Assembly (NCBI RefSeq): GCF_002870125.1
Contig: NZ_PNEO01000008.1
Span: 1-64,000 of the forward strand
Source of the DNA: Burkholderia sp. WAC0059
GTDB taxonomy: Bacteria; Pseudomonadota; Gammaproteobacteria; Burkholderiales; Burkholderiaceae
Reading direction: 5' to 3'
DNA: 64,000 bases
The position numbers and the translations under genes were made by a program. This document shows positions 62,901 to 64,000 of the stretch, in pieces (position 1 is the stretch's first letter; each line of letters opens with the position of its first letter). The notes beneath the pieces were generated by a model that searched no databases, was not told the origin of the DNA, and saw nothing but the letters and a program-made list of their open reading frames with translations.

Positions 62901-63632
62901 CTATTCGACCAGGCATCGCCTGATCGCCGCCGAAAAGGTGGCGGGATCGTCGAGCATCATCAGATGGCCGCTGCCGGCGAGCATCTGATGTCCTGCACAT
63001 TTTTCCCATGCCCGGCGGGGTACGTTCCAGCTTTTGTGGGAGCGCTCGCCTGAAAGCAGGTACACCGGATGCCGGTTGAAGACCTGTTCGAGCAGCCCCG
63101 GGTAGTCGGCGCTGCCCGTTATCGTGACAACCGACTGCCCCATTGCGCGAAGCGTGGACGCTGGCTGGTGAGCCAGCCAGCGGGCGGCGATACCCTCCAG
63201 ATGCGGTGCGGGTTCGGTAACGGCGCCATTTATCCACGCTGACGGATCCGAGCGGAACCCGTTCAGCATGGCGGCGGCTTCGCCCGGACTCATCCGTCCT
63301 ACCGAGGCCGACCAGAACGCATCGTCCAATGTGAAGTTTCCTTCGACATTGACGACCCTGCGGACGTACTCGGGGTATGTGTGGGCGAACAGCATGGCGA
63401 TCGCACCACCAACGGAATGGCCGACCAGGTCGACGGGCTTGCTCCCGAAGTGAGAGTCAACAAACCGGCGGAGATGCTCGACCTGACCGGATAGCGTTAT
63501 GGTGTCAAACGGAGCGGCCTGGTGCTCGCCGTAACCGAGCAGGTCGGGCATGGCGTGTGGAAACGCGTAGTCGGCAATGTCGAGTGTGCCGATGAAGCCA
63601 TGAATGAAGACGACGGGAGTGGGATTGCGCAT
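62901..63632 (-). CDS. Alpha/beta hydrolase
   Basis: A 243-residue alpha/beta hydrolase: VVFIHGFIGTLDIADYAFPH (oxyanion strand), VDLVGHSVGGAIAMLFAHTY with nucleophile Ser in GHSVGG, and GSGHLMMLDDPATF with the late His. It is convergent with the preceding cluster and 75 bp from the PhzF-type gene on the same strand. A link to the cluster is possible but not shown. Confidence 0.85.
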   Translation of the reverse strand: MRNPTPVVFIHGFIGTLDIADYAFPHAMPDLLGYGEHQAAPFDTITLSGQVEHLRRFVDSHFGSKPVDLVGHSVGGAIAMLFAHTYPEYVRRVVNVEGNFTLDDAFWSASVGRMSPGEAAAMLNGFRSDPSAWINGAVTEPAPHLEGIAARWLAHQPASTLRAMGQSVVTITGSADYPGLLEQVFNRHPVYLLSGERSHKSWNVPRRAWEKCAGHQMLAGSGHLMMLDDPATFSAAIRRCLVE

Positions 63633-63707
63633 GCTGGTCAGGCCGGCACCGGTTCGGTGGTGAGGCCGGTGATGTGGACGGGGTTCGGTGCTCGGTTCGA
63701 ACTCATT

Positions 63708-64000
63708 TCACGCCAGGGTTCGGACCGTGCCGGAAATCCGGATGCTTGCCCCGGCGTCGGGAGAGATTTCAGCATGCAGGCGGCTGGGCATACCCATCTC
63801 TACGCCCTGGATGATGTCGATGGCACCTTGATGCGGCCATCGGATATCCCTGAGGTAGCCAGCCAGGGCCGCGGCTGCGGCACCGGTCGCGGGATCCTCG
63901 TATACGCCTCCTGCGGCGAAGGGATTGCGGGCATGAAACAGGCGTGAGTCGGCGGCGTGTACGAGTGCAATGGTGGCGAAGCCGTGTGCGAGCATCAATG
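63708..64000 (-). CDS. PhzF-family isomerase-like protein, C-terminal part (runs off window)
   Basis: The last 290 bases encode, on the minus strand, ADSRLFHARNPFAAGGVYED and PATGAAAAALAGYLRDIRWP, followed by QGVEMGMPSRLHAEI and ISGTVRTLA, ending at 63708. EDPATGAAAAAL is the signature of PhzF-type epimerase/isomerase proteins. The N-terminal half lies beyond 64000. The substrate is unknown. Confidence 0.85.
   Translation of the reverse strand, partial: LMLAHGFATIALVHAADSRLFHARNPFAAGGVYEDPATGAAAAALAGYLRDIRWPHQGAIDIIQGVEMGMPSRLHAEISPDAGASIRISGTVRTLA

Noticed and set aside
1-64000. CRISPR array
   Set aside because: No series of identical direct repeats with regular unique spacers was seen; the only phased repeats are the four 23-bp units at 44211-44299, which have no spacers of CRISPR type.

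Overview
The window looks like an accessory region of a Burkholderia sensu lato genome (Burkholderia, Paraburkholderia or Caballeronia), probably a secondary replicon or megaplasmid. The grounds are high GC, a beta-proteobacterial type PEP carboxylase and porin, a crowd of LysR-regulated catabolic clusters, dense insertion-sequence debris and a plasmid-type partition and mobilisation block. No rRNA, tRNA, CRISPR array or ribosomal-protein gene was seen.

Layout. 1-9.6 kb: the end of an IS630 transposase, two convergent LysR genes, then an operon of a MaoC-type hydratase, an acyl-CoA dehydrogenase, a class III CoA-transferase and an alpha/beta hydrolase (resembling the Pseudomonas itaconate locus but without a lyase), followed by a full-length ppc of much higher GC. 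9.6-15 kb: a LysR relic and a minus-strand catabolic group (MBL-fold hydrolase, MFS importer, AstE/DoeB-like deacylase, LysR). 15.2-17.2 kb: a clean IS5-subgroup element beside lutB/lutC wreckage. 17.2-24.3 kb: an AraC regulator divergent from a 6-oxocamphor-hydrolase-like crotonase, an aldehyde dehydrogenase, a split transketolase and a porin. 24.6-28.7 kb: an IS3-family element into which an IS110 and an IS30 element have separately inserted; all three transposases are broken. 28.7-35.2 kb: a decayed SDR/LysR pair, then LysR / two RraA-like aldolases / MFS, the MFS reading in frame into an IS3 orfA. 35.7-42.9 kb: pirin, an OYE-type ene-reductase, a beta-hydroxyacid dehydrogenase, two SDRs and a divergent LysR, the intact counterpart of the decayed pair.

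43-53.5 kb: a plasmid backbone. A truncated drug-efflux gene is followed by a non-coding stretch with an IncP-like nic sequence and four 23-bp-spaced iteron-like repeats, a three-gene TraK/TraL/TraM (or StbABC)-like operon, a DUF6900 protein, a large ParB, a DUF932 protein, a long inverted repeat and a tandemly duplicated small Zn-finger-like gene.

53.6-62.8 kb is the most interesting part: a LysR divergent from a compact set encoding SbnA- and SbnB-like L-2,3-diaminopropionate synthesis enzymes, an FAD/NAD(P)-binding oxidoreductase, a ThrH-like phosphatase/phosphotransferase, a TobZ/NodU-type carbamoyltransferase, a LysE-type exporter and an amidohydrolase-like protein that lacks the metal-binding HxH. 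Together they suggest synthesis and export of a carbamoylated diaminopropionate-derived small molecule. The window ends in an alpha/beta hydrolase and a partial PhzF-family gene on the minus strand.
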